Shown here one piece after another: positions 62,439 to 64,000 of a stretch of DNA of 64,000 bases; positions within the stretch are counted from its first letter, which is position 1, and each line of letters starts with the position of its first letter. Source of the stretch: Gp6-AA40 sp963772955 (GTDB lineage Bacteria > Acidobacteriota > Vicinamibacteria > Vicinamibacterales > UBA2999). The stretch covers positions 104,264-168,263 of the forward strand of contig CAVYZF010000006.1 in the NCBI GenBank assembly GCA_963772955.1, written 5' to 3'. Below the pieces are notes generated by a model. That model made no database searches. It had not been told where the DNA came from and saw only the letters and a list, made by a program, of their open reading frames with translations. A program made the translations under genes and the position numbers.

Positions 62439-63377
62439 ATGTCCCGACCGATGGCCGACACTTCCAAGAAGACCCGGCGCCCGCGCCGGCAGTTTGATGA
62501 CGACTTCAAGACCCAGGCCGTGCGTTTGGTGCTCGACGAGGGCAAGAGCATTCCGAGCGTGGCCCGCGATCTCGATCTCACCGAGTCCAATCTCCGCATC
62601 TGGGTCGGGCGTGCGCACGCCGATCGCACGCATGGACGGACCGGCCTGACGACGGCGGAGCGCGAGGAATTGGCGCGCCTCCGCAAAGAGAATCGACGGC
62701 TGAAGGCCAGACTGGCTGGCCAGCGCCTGCGTTTCGACGACGGCGAGCGCCGCCGCCTTGCTGAATTGGGACACCGGCTTGGTCGGCGGCTGCTCGCAGA
62801 GGTCGCGACCCTTGTGACGCCAGACACCATTCTGCGCTGGCATCGTGAACTGGTGGCCCGCAAGTGGACGCATCGTGCCGGCCGCGGCCGTCCTGCTGGC
62901 CTGCAGGCACACGTTCGAGCGCTGGTCATTCGGATGGCCGCACCCCGTATCTGGGTGAAGCCTTCGTCGTTGAAGCCATGCGTAACTTGGCGGATGCGAT
63001 TGATGGCGTCTTGGCAGACGGATGCGTATTGATCTGCGATCGCGATCGGAAGTGGAGCCGTGGCGTGGAATTCCTTGAACACGCGGGCGTGCGACTCATT
63101 CATTCGGACACCGTTCCGTGCACCCAATTGCAACGCGTACGCGGAGCGATTCGTTCGGTCGATCAAGGAGGAGTGCCTCGCGCGCGTCATCCTGGTCGGG
63201 GAGCGACATTTTCGCCGCACGATTGCCGAGTTCGTCGCCCACTACCATGCGGAGCGGAACCATCAAGGCATCGGTAACGAGTTGATTCAGCCGCTCGAGC
63301 GAGCGAATAGCCAAGGACGTGTTCGGCGCCGCCAGCGGATTGGTGGCATGTTGAACTATTACTACCGTGCCGCGTAG
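62439..63377 (+). pseudogene. Chimeric IS3 OrfA / rve transposase, decayed
   Basis: The frame from the ATG at 62439 begins as IS3/IS911 OrfA (RRQFDDDFKTQAVRLVLDEG, SIPSVARDLDLTESNLRIW, then a leucine-rich EELARLRKENRRLK). It then continues, without a break, as a different integrase-type transposase (RLAGQRLRFDDGERRRLAEL, TPDTILRWHRELVARKW). The catalytic region is lost in a deletion near 62940. The remainder appears in other frames (LADAIDGVLADGCVLICDRDRKW and AYAERFVRSIKEECLARVIL, HYHAERNHQGIGNELIQPLE) and ends at 63377. At least two frameshifts and a deletion make it inactive. Confidence 0.8.
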
Positions 63378-63440
63378 GCGTCTACCCGACTCCGACCGAG
63401 TTGTCGGACATTACGCGTTCCCGACCCTCGTGTGCCCTCA

Positions 63441-63824
63441 TTACCGAAAACGAAGGTACCGATCTCCCAGTCGCTCAAATGCAGCTCGATCGATTCCGAC
63501 CACGTCCGCATCGATCGATTCAGCGGTGGCAACGAGCCAAGCGTCGTTCTCGCCTAAGCGGCGCGATGCCCTGCGCTGCGTCAGAGCACATCGTCGTGCC
63601 TGTGCGAGATGTAGTCCTTGAATCGTGAATCGTTGTAACGACGCAAAAGTCGCCGTCTCGTCTTCAGCGCCCTCGAGGAGTTCCTCGACGCACACGATCG
63701 AGACGACGAGTGGACGCCCGCGCAGCGATGGCAGGAACTTGCGCGCAGGCCCCGTTTCGCCGGCAGCTGTCTCGCGTTCCAGTTCGATCAGAAAGGACGT
63801 ATCGAGCAATATCGGTCGACTCAC
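63441..63824 (-). CDS. vapC: VapC-type PIN-domain ribonuclease toxin
   Basis: A 127-residue PIN-domain protein. Acidic residues fit the family: Asp8 in ILLDTSFLIELE, Glu47 in CVEELLEG, Asp94 in ENDAWLVATA and Asp112. The toxin cleaves RNA. The GTG start at 63824 overlaps the stop of the upstream frame (GTGA), as expected for a toxin translated after its antitoxin. It faces the decayed transposase. Confidence 0.85.
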   Translation of the reverse strand: MSRPILLDTSFLIELERETAAGETGPARKFLPSLRGRPLVVSIVCVEELLEGAEDETATFASLQRFTIQGLHLAQARRCALTQRRASRRLGENDAWLVATAESIDADVVGIDRAAFERLGDRYLRFR

Positions 63825-64000
63825 GATTTCTTCTGCGCCAGTCCCAGGCCTCTACCTGCGGCGGCCTCGACCCACTCGAGGAGATCCTCTCCGGTTTCGA
63901 TCGGACCGGCGCGGTCGATCAACGCTCGGATCACGTCTGACTTCGGGATTTTGCTGCGCCGTGCCCAACGCGCGAGGCGGTCGGCGCGTTTCTTGTCGAG
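63821..64000 (-). CDS. VapB-type antitoxin, 5' end outside the window
   Basis: The minus strand from the window edge is open for 59 codons and ends GRGLGLAQKKS. It includes LARWARRSKIPKSDVIRALI, a ribbon-helix-helix-like DNA-binding segment, followed by an acidic toxin-binding tail. Its stop overlaps the VapC start by four bases. The N terminus lies beyond the right edge. Confidence 0.75.
   Translation of the reverse strand, partial: LDKKRADRLARWARRSKIPKSDVIRALIDRAGPIETGEDLLEWVEAAAGRGLGLAQKKS

Overview
The window is high-GC bacterial DNA, most likely from an acidobacterium of the Vicinamibacteria type. That inference rests on several traits together: two roughly 1,030-residue TonB-dependent receptors that begin with a carboxypeptidase-regulatory-like domain, DUF6152/amidohydrolase/beta-propeller gene sets, Pkn-type kinases, DUF5985/DUF5670 small membrane proteins and decayed integrase-type transposases. 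No rRNA or intact tRNA is present. The two tRNA-like loci found are fragments of tRNA-Cys and tRNA-Leu.

Left part (0-24 kb). After a gene cut by the left edge come a DUF2934 protein and a secreted protein with one heme-c motif. A four-gene leftward cluster (7.4 to 2.7 kb) ends in an uncharacterised 838-residue protein and a sphingomyelinase-D/GDPD-like phosphodiesterase fused to a PLAT domain. Next are a decayed IS110 element, a Ski2-like helicase, an old-yellow-enzyme reductase, a DUF6152 pair, a beta-propeller plus amidohydrolase pair, transposase debris, and a YtrA-type GntR/ABC transporter operon with a candidate operator. A Ser/Thr kinase carrying a degenerate cyclase domain closes the region.

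Middle (24-43 kb). A small segment with two tandem secreted lectin-like genes lies between 3' halves of tRNA-Leu(GAG) and tRNA-Cys(GCA), both facing outward. It is followed by a sulfite-oxidase-like enzyme with a C-terminal heme motif, an exported methyltransferase, a CcmH-like protein, a thiosulfate dehydrogenase (TsdA-like) group with a broken cytochrome c, an antiporter, and a TonB receptor. A redoxin/DsbD-N fusion follows whose frame is interrupted by a TGA exactly where a CxxC cysteine is expected, with a SECIS-like hairpin just downstream; it is best read as a selenoprotein. A leftward set of small membrane proteins and a NarL-type two-component system comes next.

Right part (43-64 kb). 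Trehalose-6-phosphate synthase, a second NarL-type two-component system and a second TonB receptor are followed by a decayed stretch (52-53 kb). A MarR-SpoIIAA-like operon has a perfect operator abutting its start codon. A rightward run encodes trehalose-phosphatase, a TPR protein, a ClC channel, a cupin, a Spy-like protein, a second ClC and Lgt. The end holds a fused, decayed transposase and a VapBC pair cut by the right edge.

Several genes carry single frameshifts late in the reading frame (ABC permease, OtsB, TPR protein, Spy-like protein, sigma-54-like protein, cytochrome c). They are either real decay or assembly errors; the sequence alone cannot decide.
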